NCBI GenBank assembly: GCA_003558435.1
Contig: PWLR01000178.1
Location: 1-38,559, forward strand
Origin: Nitriliruptoraceae bacterium
Lineage (GTDB): Bacteria > Actinomycetota > Nitriliruptoria > Nitriliruptorales > Nitriliruptoraceae
Length of the DNA stretch: 38,559 bases
Direction of reading: 5' to 3'
The translations under genes were made by a program, and so were the position numbers. The notes under the pieces were generated by a model. The model searched no databases. It was given only the letters and a program-made list of their open reading frames with translations, and had not been told where the DNA came from. Within the stretch, counting starts at the first letter, position 1, and each line of letters starts with the position of its first letter. Of the stretch, positions 28,159 through 35,004 are shown in pieces.

Positions 28159-28338
28159 GTGCTCCGCGAACGCTCCACGGTCGCCAAGCTCTTCGGCGCC
28201 AGGGAGGAGGAGATCCAAGAGGCTGTCCACCTCGCCAGGCACACCGTGGGCTGGAGTACCTACCTGAACGGGCTCCGTGCCGACGAGGATCGCCTCGTCG
28301 AGCAGTTGAGCTGGATCGGTGAGCACCTCAGCTCCTGA
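28159..28338 (+). pseudogene. Truncated carboxymuconolactone decarboxylase/AhpD-like C-terminus
   Basis: A 59-codon reading frame gives LFGAREEEIQEAVHLARHTV followed by GWSTYLNGLRADEDRLVEQL and a short end. This matches the C-terminal half of CMD/AhpD-like proteins (GAxEEEIxEAVxLA..TxGxSTxLNG). The N-terminal part with the CxxCxxxH redox site is absent: an in-frame TGA stands at 28144-28146, and no CxxC is seen in other frames just upstream. The only start would be GTG 28159. It is best read as the remains of a deleted gene, though a short expressed peptide cannot be excluded. The preceding 270 bp hold no other gene. Confidence 0.65.
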
Positions 28339-28368
28339 GACGTTCCACCCTACCTCGGAGGAACCGGC

Positions 28369-28587
28369 ATGAGACTCGGGCGGATACGACCGACCGCGTG
28401 GCGGGTGACGTTGCACCCACTCGAGCTCGCGGCGGTCATGTCCACCCTCCGCTGGGTCACCGAAGGCGCGGAGGGCGCGTTGCCGACCGACGCCATCGAC
28501 CGACTGCGGAACTGCAGCGCGGCGGCACGCTCGATCAGCTCACGCCGCGCTCCGAAGGGCCGGAGGTCTCCGTGTCGGTCTGGGTGA
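28369..28587 (+). CDS. Small hypothetical protein, possibly frameshifted
   Basis: This is a 72-residue ORF with a good ribosome site (GGAGGA, six bases before the ATG). The N-terminal part WRVTLHPLELAAVMSTLRWV and EGALPTDAIDRLR looks like a genuine folded helical protein of a small actinobacterial family. After about residue 47 the sequence turns Ser/Arg-rich, and another frame (LQRGGTLDQL from about 28512) looks more protein-like. A frameshift near 28510 is therefore possible. No function is known. Confidence 0.5.
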   Translation: MRLGRIRPTAWRVTLHPLELAAVMSTLRWVTEGAEGALPTDAIDRLRNCSAAARSISSRRAPKGRRSPCRSG

Positions 28588-28654
28588 CCTTCGACAGACC
28601 CCGCGGTGCGTCGGGATGCAGGCCCCGGGCGCGGGCGCGGCCTTCCACGAGCAG

Positions 28655-29509
28655 TCACCCCGTGAGCGTCCGATCGAAGAACGCGACGATCTCAGCGGTG
28701 ACCTCGTCCCGGTTGGTCTCGTTCAGCACCTCGTGCCGGGCGCCGGGGTAGAGCTGCACCTGGACATCGGTGAGGCCGGCCACTCGATACTGCTCGGCCA
28801 GCGCCTCGACCGCCGGGCCGCCCTGGGCGAGCGGGTCATCCGCGCCGGACACGAGGAGGATCGGCACGTCACTGCGGATGGTGGCGACACGCGCGGGGTC
28901 GGCAGCTGCAGCGAGGGTGTCGATGGCGGGGAGTGGTGGCGCTTCCCACCCGCACGCCGGGTCGGCCACGTAGGCGTCGACCTCGGCCTCGTCCCGGCTC
29001 AGCCACTCGAACCCGGTGCGGTGAACGAATGGCTCGTTGAACACGCTGAGGTCAGCTGGCTCGTCGGCGTCCAGCACCGGCACGAGCCAACCGACCTCCG
29101 TGCTTCCCGACAGCACCACCGCATCGACCTCGTCATCGTGGTCGAGCAGATGCTGCTGGGTAGCGAACGACCCCATGCTGTGGCCGAACAGCCCGAGCGG
29201 CAACTCCGGCTCGTCTGCGCGGATACGGGCGGTCAGGCGGCCGACATCGTCGACCCAGCCCGGCCAGCCGTCGGCGCCCCATGCCCCATACCCGTTGGTC
29301 GCACTGTGACCGGAGCCGCGGGCATCGGCGGCGTAGACGAGATAGCCGGCGCTCGTCAGTGCCTCGGCGAAGCGCCGGTAGCGAGCGGCATGCTCGGCCA
29401 GTCCGTGCTGGATCTGCACCACGGCCTTCGGTCGGCCCTCAGGTGACCAGCGGTAGGTGTGCAACTGCTGCCCGTCGCCGGTGATCACCGTCGTTGTCGA
29501 CTCGTTCAC
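28655..29509 (-). CDS. Monoacylglycerol lipase-like alpha/beta hydrolase
   Basis: This is a 284-residue serine hydrolase (hydrolase_4 type). HGLAEHAARY (35-44) is the typical oxyanion/lid-start motif of monoglyceride lipases. The triad is S111 in GHSMGS (109-114), D224 in SGADDP and H259 in PGARHEVLNE. It probably hydrolyses monoacylglycerols or lysophospholipids in the cytoplasm; an export signal is not seen. The start at GTG 29509 has GGAGGG five bases upstream; the frame is open to 29854 without conserved content. It is divergent from the NSS symporter with 208 bp between. Confidence 0.93.
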   Translation of the reverse strand: MNESTTTVITGDGQQLHTYRWSPEGRPKAVVQIQHGLAEHAARYRRFAEALTSAGYLVYAADARGSGHSATNGYGAWGADGWPGWVDDVGRLTARIRADEPELPLGLFGHSMGSFATQQHLLDHDDEVDAVVLSGSTEVGWLVPVLDADEPADLSVFNEPFVHRTGFEWLSRDEAEVDAYVADPACGWEAPPLPAIDTLAAAADPARVATIRSDVPILLVSGADDPLAQGGPAVEALAEQYRVAGLTDVQVQLYPGARHEVLNETNRDEVTAEIVAFFDRTLTG

Positions 29510-29717
29510 ACTCGCCCTCCCTGGCGCATGACGTCGAGCCACAGACGTGGGCCGACCGCCGACTGTAGACGCCGTTCCGGCCGCGAGGAACTGCCGGGAG
29601 GCGACGGCGTCACCTCGGCCCGACGTGTCGGGGCACGGGCCCCGAGCCACGCCGGTGGGAGTCCCCCCGAGTACGGTCCCGCCGTCACGACACCCCGCTC
29701 GACCCGATCCGAAGGCC

Positions 29718-31064
29718 GTGCCCGTGCAGGAAGACCGACCAGCGACCCCGCCTGAGCATCCGGGGACCACCACCGTGAAGGATCGTGCCCAGTGGTCATC
29801 GGAGCCGGCCTTCATCTTCGCCATGGCGGCGGCCGCGGTCGGGTTGGGCAACATCTGGCGGTTCCCCTACCTGGTCGGCGAGTACGGGGGCGGCGGGTTC
29901 ATCCTCGCCTACATCGTGGCCATGGTGGTGGTCTGCCTGCCCCTGATGTACCTCGAGGTGGCAGCGGGTCGCCTGGCACAGGGCAACACGGTGCACACCT
30001 TCCGCCAGGTCCACCGAACCGGTGCCTGGTACGGCTGGTTCGTCGTCGGCCTCACCGCGGTGATCACCAGCTACTACCTCGTGATCACCGGCTGGACCTT
30101 CGGGTACGCGGCCGATGCGCTGCGCCTCGACGTCCAGCCCTTCGAGGAGTTCTCGTCCGGGTACGCCTCGCTGTACTGGTTCCTGGCCGTGCTGGTCCTG
30201 GCGGGGGTCCTGCTAGCACGCGGTGTGAAGGCGCTCGAGACGTTCTCGCGGGTGTTGATGCCGGTGCTGCTGGTGGTCATCGTCACCCTGGTCGTGACGG
30301 CCAGTCGAACCGAGGGGTGGGATCAAGCCAGGGAGTTCATGCTGTCGACGGACCTGTCCGCACTGCGCGAGCCCTCCCTGTGGGTGATCGCCTTCGGGCA
30401 GGGCTTCTACTCGCTGGCCATCGGCCAGGGCTACCTCGTCACCTATGGCAGCTACATCCCGACCAAGGCCCACGTCCCGCGCGCTTCGCTGATCATCGCG
30501 GGGACCGAGACCTGCATCGCGCTGCTGGCCGGATGGATGATCTTCCCGTTCGTGTTCACCTACGGGCTGGATCCGGGCGAGGGGAGCCAACTGGCCTTCA
30601 GCACCCTGCCTCGCGCCTTCGAGGCCATGGCGTGGGGAGCCCCGTTGGCGATCGCCTTCTTCGGTCTGTTCTTCGTCGCGGCGTTCAGCTCCAGCGTGGC
30701 GGGGCTGAAGGTCATCCTGAGCGCGGTCGCGGAGGAGTTCCACCTGCGTCACATGTCGGCCGTCCTGGTGGTCGCCGGCATCATGCTGGTCATGGCGATC
30801 CCGTCGGCGCTGAGCTTCACGCCGGTGGAGCTCAGCGTCGGCGACACCCGGTTCCTCGACTGGGTGGATCAGAACGTCGGTGGGCAGGTGATCCTGTTCT
30901 CCGGGATCTTCGGTGCCGGGTTCTTCTGCTGGCTGGTGCCCCCGCAGCGCCTGCAGACGGCGTTGGGCACGACCTCGGGGTGGTGGGTCCGGCGGATCTA
31001 CCTCATCGGCCGTTGGCTCCCGTTCGCCGTGCTCGTGTGGATCGGCATCACCGTCCTGCTGTGA
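29718..31064 (+). CDS. Neurotransmitter:sodium symporter (NSS/SNF) family transporter
   Basis: This is a 448-residue sodium-coupled transporter of the LeuT/NSS family with eleven to twelve hydrophobic helices. The TM1 signature AAVGLGNIWRFPYLVGEYGG, which includes the unwound sodium/substrate site, is intact, and GFFVAAFSSS-like helix-8 content (LFFVAAFSSSVAGLK) carries the sodium-site serines. Substrates of bacterial members are amino acids or their derivatives. The start is set at GTG 29718 (VPVQEDRP) with GAAGG seven bases upstream; GTG 29724 or GTG 29775 are alternatives, and the upstream open frame is Pro-rich and unlikely to be coding. Confidence 0.92.
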   Translation: MPVQEDRPATPPEHPGTTTVKDRAQWSSEPAFIFAMAAAAVGLGNIWRFPYLVGEYGGGGFILAYIVAMVVVCLPLMYLEVAAGRLAQGNTVHTFRQVHRTGAWYGWFVVGLTAVITSYYLVITGWTFGYAADALRLDVQPFEEFSSGYASLYWFLAVLVLAGVLLARGVKALETFSRVLMPVLLVVIVTLVVTASRTEGWDQAREFMLSTDLSALREPSLWVIAFGQGFYSLAIGQGYLVTYGSYIPTKAHVPRASLIIAGTETCIALLAGWMIFPFVFTYGLDPGEGSQLAFSTLPRAFEAMAWGAPLAIAFFGLFFVAAFSSSVAGLKVILSAVAEEFHLRHMSAVLVVAGIMLVMAIPSALSFTPVELSVGDTRFLDWVDQNVGGQVILFSGIFGAGFFCWLVPPQRLQTALGTTSGWWVRRIYLIGRWLPFAVLVWIGITVLL

Positions 31065-31111
31065 CCCGCCGGCGTCGCGGCGCTGCCACCACGGGCGTGC
31101 GGACACGGCTC

Positions 31112-32509
31112 TCACGGTCGCTGGTCAGCGAGCGCGGCCCGGGCGAGTGCGATCCCGTCGGGGGTGACCGTGCCGGGCCAGGCCCCGCGCCGGTCATCTG
31201 CGAACGCCCCGACCCGGTGCAGCAGGTGGACGTCGGTGGCGATCAGGCCGGTGGCGGTGCGCCGGTCGATGGGCTGGCGGTCCCCGACCGCCCACCCCAA
31301 GCCCGTGAGCAGCTCGGCGACCGTCACCTCGGCGTTGTCGGTCGAGCCCGAGGCCATCAGCGCGAGCAGCAGCACGCCGGCCTGCCACTCGGCATCCTTC
31401 GCGTCGCGGCCACCGAAGGGCAGCGCGCCGGCCAGGTGCCACCACAGCCCGACCGGGTCGCCGGCCAGTTCGCGTCCTCGGGCGGTCGGGACCAGCCGAC
31501 CTTTGTACTTGCGCAGCAGCTTGAGCCGCTGCGCGGTCTCCCGCAGCTGCAGGACCGGGACGGTCAGATCCTCACGGTTGCCCTTCCCGATCCACTCGTC
31601 ACCCATCTCGAGCTCGTCGAAGATCGTCTGCACGACCGCCGGGGGCAGGTAACCGGCCCCGGTCAGCTTCACCCCGTCACCGACCGCATCGCACAGCACC
31701 GTGAAGGGCCGCACCATCCGGGCGGCGGTCGCCTCGTCGACATCCACACCAGCGTCCGCCGAGGACGCGAGCATGCGGAGCTGCCGGGCGGTGGCCGAGT
31801 CCCGGGCCCGCAGCATCAACCCGGTCAGCTGTTCACCCACGTGGCGCGGGGTCGGCGGCCGGCCCGCCAGCTCCAGCGCCCGCAGCCGCTCACCGACTGA
31901 GGCCGCATCGAAGGCCACGAGGCCGAGGTCTTGCTGCGCGACCTCGTCGCCCCACAGCTCCGCCACGTCCGCGAGCCCCTGGGCGTGGTCGGGATGGGTC
32001 GGGTCGGATGCGGCCACGATCATGCGGTAGCCGTAGGTGCCGCCGCAGTCCTCGGGCGGTCCGGCGCCGGCCCCCTCCAGCAGCACCGCCCGGCCCGGCG
32101 GGACGCGTCCGTCGGTGACGTCCTCCACCTCGATCACGAGCCACCAGTTGTCGCCGTAGTCGTACTGGTAGTGCAGCCGCTCCCCCGGCTCGGCGAGCAG
32201 CTCATCGATCCGCACGTCCCAGGTCGGCACGGCCGGGTCGTCGTCGTAGGCCTCGCGGAGGTCCGCCGTGCACGCGAACGCGTCGCCCGGATCACGTTCG
32301 GGGCCGGTCGTGAACCGGTACAGGTGGTAGTCCTCCCACCCGAACACGACCTGCAACACCTCGTGCAGATCATCCAGCCCCAGGTCGGATGCCACCTCGA
32401 TCCGCCGCCACACCGGCGGGAAGGTCCCCGCGAGCTGCACGTGCAGCCGCAACCCCGCCGGCGCCTCACGCCGCGGGTGCCGTCGCCCGGGTCTCATCGG
32501 CGCGCTCAC
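31112..32509 (-). CDS. Plasmid pRiA4b ORF-3-like domain protein with C-terminal extension
   Basis: This is a 465-residue protein. The N-terminal 200 residues match the pRiA4b ORF-3 (TnpR-like) family: LHVQLAGTFPPVWRRIEV, LHEVLQVVFGWEDYHLYRF, YQYDYGDNWWLVIEVE, DCGGTYGYRMI and the DPTHPDHA segment. A long, unrelated C-terminal region of about 250 residues follows, with a winged-helix-like stretch (AQRLKLLRKYKGRLVPTARG). The family occurs in IS1096-type elements but also alone. No transposase or inverted repeats are seen here. GTG 32509 was chosen because it shares four bases (GTGA) with the stop of a 51-residue ORF upstream, which suggests coupled translation; ATG 32497 is the alternative. Function unknown. 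Confidence 0.8.
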   Translation of the reverse strand: MSAPMRPGRRHPRREAPAGLRLHVQLAGTFPPVWRRIEVASDLGLDDLHEVLQVVFGWEDYHLYRFTTGPERDPGDAFACTADLREAYDDDPAVPTWDVRIDELLAEPGERLHYQYDYGDNWWLVIEVEDVTDGRVPPGRAVLLEGAGAGPPEDCGGTYGYRMIVAASDPTHPDHAQGLADVAELWGDEVAQQDLGLVAFDAASVGERLRALELAGRPPTPRHVGEQLTGLMLRARDSATARQLRMLASSADAGVDVDEATAARMVRPFTVLCDAVGDGVKLTGAGYLPPAVVQTIFDELEMGDEWIGKGNREDLTVPVLQLRETAQRLKLLRKYKGRLVPTARGRELAGDPVGLWWHLAGALPFGGRDAKDAEWQAGVLLLALMASGSTDNAEVTVAELLTGLGWAVGDRQPIDRRTATGLIATDVHLLHRVGAFADDRRGAWPGTVTPDGIALARAALADQRP

Positions 32510-32661
32510 GAGGCATCCGCCGCGGCGGGGACCGGGCGGTGGCCGGCCACGACCGCCTCCCGTTTCGCCTCGACCCCGTCCCGGGCACCGACGGCCTGTT
32601 CGGCCCGGTCGGTCGACACCCGGATCTGACGTCCCGACTCCTCCACGGTGATCCCGGCCAT
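32506..32661 (-). CDS. 51-residue hypothetical protein coupled to the pRiA4b ORF-3-like gene
   Basis: This short reading frame starts MAGITVEESGRQIRVSTDRA and is rich in charged residues. Its TGA overlaps the GTG of the next gene by four bases. A TAG in frame four bases before its ATG separates it from a further upstream frame. The stretch IRVSTDRAEQ is faintly like the start of serine recombinases, but the match is too short to count. The base composition by codon position and the GTGA junction argue for a real gene. Function unknown. Confidence 0.5.
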   Translation of the reverse strand: MAGITVEESGRQIRVSTDRAEQAVGARDGVEAKREAVVAGHRPVPAAADAS

Positions 32662-32664
32662 CAG

Positions 32665-32871
32665 CTACCAGCCCTTCTGGTCGAACGGCTTCGACAGGTT
32701 GCCTCCGCGGCCGCGCTCGACGCGGCCGCGCTGCAGGGTGTCCGCACGGGTCCACGCCGGGGTGCGCCACAACTGGCGGTCACACCGACAGCGGCCCCCG
32801 GCGGCCGCACGGCGTTCCGGAGTCCAGAGGCGCACCTGAGTGGTGAACGAGACCATGCCGTCATGCGGCAC
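32665..32871 (-). CDS. Doubtful 68-codon ORF upstream
   Basis: A GTG-started frame ends with TAG only four bases before the ATG of the 51-residue ORF and reads in the same frame. It is Arg/Gly/Trp-rich with no domain. The C-terminal end NLSKPFDQKGW looks protein-like. It could be a remnant of a larger gene now broken into pieces, or chance. No ribosome site is evident. Confidence 0.25.
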   Translation of the reverse strand: MPHDGMVSFTTQVRLWTPERRAAAGGRCRCDRQLWRTPAWTRADTLQRGRVERGRGGNLSKPFDQKGW

Positions 32872-32898
32872 GTATCGACAGCGAGAGACACCCGGCGC

Positions 32899-33330
32899 TC
32901 ACGTGGACGCGCCCTCGATGTGGTTGGTTGCCCAGGCGTGCGCGATCAGCTCCTCGAGCACGTCTCGGTCGATGTCGTCGAGGCGCCTGACGTACACGCA
33001 GCCCTTGCCGCTGGTGTGCTTGCCCAGGCGTTCCAGCAGCTCGGCGTTGCTGCCGTAGTAGGTGAGCCCGTAGAGCGTGAGCGCCGCCTTGCGTGGCGAC
33101 AGCCCGACCGCGAACCAGTCGCGCTGCTTGCCATCCGAGGTGGTGTAGGGCTGGCGACCGAACCCGATGATGGAGGCGCCCCACATCGTTGGTTCCGCGC
33201 CGGACACCCGACGCAGCGTGTCGAGGACCTCCCACGCGTCCGCCCGGCGACGCTCGTCCGCGACACCGTCGAGGAACGCCTCGACATCAGCGGTCGTCGG
33301 ACGCGTCTTGCGATCACCGTGATCGGCCAT
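32899..33330 (-). CDS. DUF1801 (YdhG-like) domain protein
   Basis: This is a 143-residue protein of the DUF1801 family. The conserved pattern is present: VEAFLDGVADERRRADAWEV, MWGASIIGFGRQPYTTSDGK, FAVGLSPRKAALTLYG and the end HTSGKGCVYVRRLDDIDRDV. These small cytoplasmic proteins are structurally known but functionally unassigned. The ATG at 33330 has GGGGGAGG five bases upstream. The gene stands alone on the minus strand, with decayed or empty sequence on both sides. Confidence 0.9.
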   Translation of the reverse strand: MADHGDRKTRPTTADVEAFLDGVADERRRADAWEVLDTLRRVSGAEPTMWGASIIGFGRQPYTTSDGKQRDWFAVGLSPRKAALTLYGLTYYGSNAELLERLGKHTSGKGCVYVRRLDDIDRDVLEELIAHAWATNHIEGAST

Positions 33331-33649
33331 GGTCGCCTCCCCCACCCTTCGCCGAGACACTACCTGCAGAGCCGTCGAAGGCGGGGGTGACGCCCCGCAC
33401 CCGGCTGCGCTTGCGGTCCCCGGTGTGGCCACGTCGCGTTGCTGAACGTCACGATGGAACCCGCCCGTAGCGATAGGCGAGGGTGCGACCCCGGCGGCTG
33501 AGACGCGCTCTCGGCGGCACGTCCTTCGGCGTCGGGAGGTTCGCCACCGGGACAGGCGAGTCCGGTCGTGCGACCTGCGAGCCGTCGCCGTTCGTGGCGC
33601 CTGACCTGCCCGCATCCGCGCCCGGCTGGCGTGAGCCCGCGAGCGGGCG
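33331..33649. other. Intergenic region without a supported gene
   Basis: No reading frame with a ribosome site or recognisable domain was found in either direction. It contains the minus-strand promoter of the DUF1801 gene near its left end and the 3' hairpin of the DUF72 gene at its right end. Confidence 0.55.
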
Positions 33650-33653
33650 TCAC
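33631..33653 (-). terminator. Hairpin at the 3' end of the DUF72 gene
   Basis: GTGAGCCCGC (33631-33640) pairs with GCGGGCgTCAC (33643-33653), giving a 10-bp stem with one bulged base and a tight loop. It includes the DUF72 stop codon (33650-33652). No U run follows. It could act as terminator or 3' stabiliser for the fur-DUF72 transcript. Confidence 0.4.
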
Positions 33654-34381
33654 GCGCTGAGGGCGTGCCGCAGCGTCCAGGCGTTGCGGACCGCGTTGCC
33701 ACCACCGTCGTTGTTGAAGTAGGCGTAGACGTCGCGGCCCTGGGCATCCCACTCGCGGATGCGCTCCGCCCACCAGCGCAGATCCTCATCGGCGTAGGAG
33801 CCGCCGTAGAGGTGGGCCGGATCGGGGCCGTGGAGCCGGACGTAGACCGTCTCGCAGGTCGCCCGCAGCACACACGGCAACCCCGCACCGGACATCACCA
33901 CGTACGCGGCCCGATGGTGCTCGAGGAGCCCGAACACCCCGTCATGCACCCAGGAGGGATGGCGGAACTCCACGGCGATACGGACCCAGTCGGGGAACTG
34001 TCCGAGGAAGTAGTCGAGGCGGGCGTCGTCGCGCTGATGGGCGGGGTGGAGCTGGACGAGCAGCATGCCACGGTGGTCGCGCAGGGCGTGCCACGATCGG
34101 CAGATGCGCTCCACCCACGTCTCGGGGGTGGAGAGGCGCTTGGCGTGGGTGAGACCGCGCGGAGCCTTGACGGTCATGTGGAAGTACGGGGGCAGTCGGC
34201 GGTTCCATGACGCGAAGGTGGGCTCGCGCGGCCAGCGGTAGAAGCTCGCGTTCAGCTCCACCGTGGCGAACTGCCGGGTGTAGACGCCGAGCCGGTCGCG
34301 GGCGGCCATACCGGGCGGGTACAGCACGCCATCCCAGTGGTCGTAGCTCCAGCCGGAGGTGCCGATGCGGATGGTCACCAC
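33650..34381 (-). CDS. DUF72 family protein
   Basis: This is a 243-residue TIM-barrel-like protein of the DUF72 (YecE) family: IRIGTSGWSYDHWDGVLYP at the N-terminus, TVELNASFYRWPRE, FHMTVKAPRGLTH, VAVEFRHPSW and YVRLHGPD, then YAYFNNDGGGNAVRNA near the end. Its activity is unproven. The start GTG at 34381 shares its G with the TAG stop of the Fur gene (TAGTG), and a second GTG follows, so it is translated after the Fur gene on one mRNA. This places it in an iron/peroxide-controlled unit beside katG. Confidence 0.92.
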   Translation of the reverse strand: MVTIRIGTSGWSYDHWDGVLYPPGMAARDRLGVYTRQFATVELNASFYRWPREPTFASWNRRLPPYFHMTVKAPRGLTHAKRLSTPETWVERICRSWHALRDHRGMLLVQLHPAHQRDDARLDYFLGQFPDWVRIAVEFRHPSWVHDGVFGLLEHHRAAYVVMSGAGLPCVLRATCETVYVRLHGPDPAHLYGGSYADEDLRWWAERIREWDAQGRDVYAYFNNDGGGNAVRNAWTLRHALSA

Positions 34382-34803
34382 TAGCTCGCGGTGGCCCCTT
34401 CGCGGGCGCAGTCGGGGCAGCGGGCGCGGAAGGTGACCTGGATGTCGAGCAGTTCGAAGCCGTGCCGCTGGTCGTCCGACAGGTCCGGGTCGTCGGCGTG
34501 CACGTCGAGCATCCGTCCGCAGTCGACACATACCAGGTGGTGGTGGCGCTCCTCGATGTTGGGGTCGTAGCGCTTGCGGCCGTCGGCGTGGGTCATCTCG
34601 AGCAGCTCGCCCATCCCGACGAGCTCGTGCAGGGTGTTGTAGACCGTCGCGCGGCTGACCTCAGGCAGGGCCGCACGAGCACGCTCGAACACCTCGTCGG
34701 CGGTCAGATGCACGTGCTGACCGGTCATCGCCTCGGCGATGACGCGGCGTTGCGCGGTGAGGCGCCATTCCCGGTCCCGCAGGCGGGCTACGAGCGATTC
34801 CAC
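34381..34803 (-). CDS. furA: Fur/PerR-type metalloregulator (FurA-like)
   Basis: This is a 140-residue regulator of the Fur superfamily. The winged helix covers about 10-80 with the recognition helix VSRATVYNTLHEL (49-61). The metal sites are visible as HHH (87-89), C92-x2-C95 and C129-x2-C132, which form the structural zinc site. Its position directly divergent from katG is that of FurA/PerR-type peroxide sensors that repress katG in actinobacteria; a peroxide-sensing role is inferred from this. It starts with GTG at 34803 with GGGGAA six bases upstream, and is followed by DUF72 with a one-base overlap. Confidence 0.93.
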   Translation of the reverse strand: MESLVARLRDREWRLTAQRRVIAEAMTGQHVHLTADEVFERARAALPEVSRATVYNTLHELVGMGELLEMTHADGRKRYDPNIEERHHHLVCVDCGRMLDVHADDPDLSDDQRHGFELLDIQVTFRARCPDCAREGATAS

Positions 34804-34880
34804 AGAGGTTCCCCAGACAGATCTTGAGTGTCACACGAGTTGGAACGCTACCAGACCAGGGTCTTGTCTCGACAGCGGGT

Positions 34881-34909
34881 TTGCTCCGGAACTTGAACCG
34901 TTCTAAGGT
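34881..34909 (+). promoter_or_regulatory. katG promoter with overlapping FurA-like dyad
   Basis: TTGCTC (34881-34886) and TAAGGT (34904-34909) have a 17-bp spacing as for a housekeeping promoter. An imperfect dyad CTTGAAC-c-GTTCTAAG (34892-34907) covers the spacer and the start of the -10 box, where a repressor would block transcription. The dyad is AT-rich for this genome. Binding by the adjacent FurA-like protein is inferred from position and the known arrangement in actinobacteria. Confidence 0.5.
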
Positions 34910-35004
34910 CGGACCGGGCGCACCTGACGTCGGCAGGCCGTTCGATCCAGCTGGCGTCGTCCGTGAACCCGGTGCCCACCGTGACCCTCCCGAGGAGGAC
35001 AAAC

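Noticed and set aside
28123..28416. 97-codon minus-strand ORF opposite the CMD fragment
   Set aside because: The plus strand shows a recognisable family fragment, while this frame has no domain and no ribosome site.
32506..32661. Serine recombinase fragment based on IRVSTDR in the 51-residue ORF
   Set aside because: The match is only a few residues and the catalytic context is absent.
31112..32770. IS1096-like transposon because of the pRiA4b ORF-3 domain
   Set aside because: No transposase, inverted repeats or target duplications were found around it; the family also occurs as stand-alone genes.
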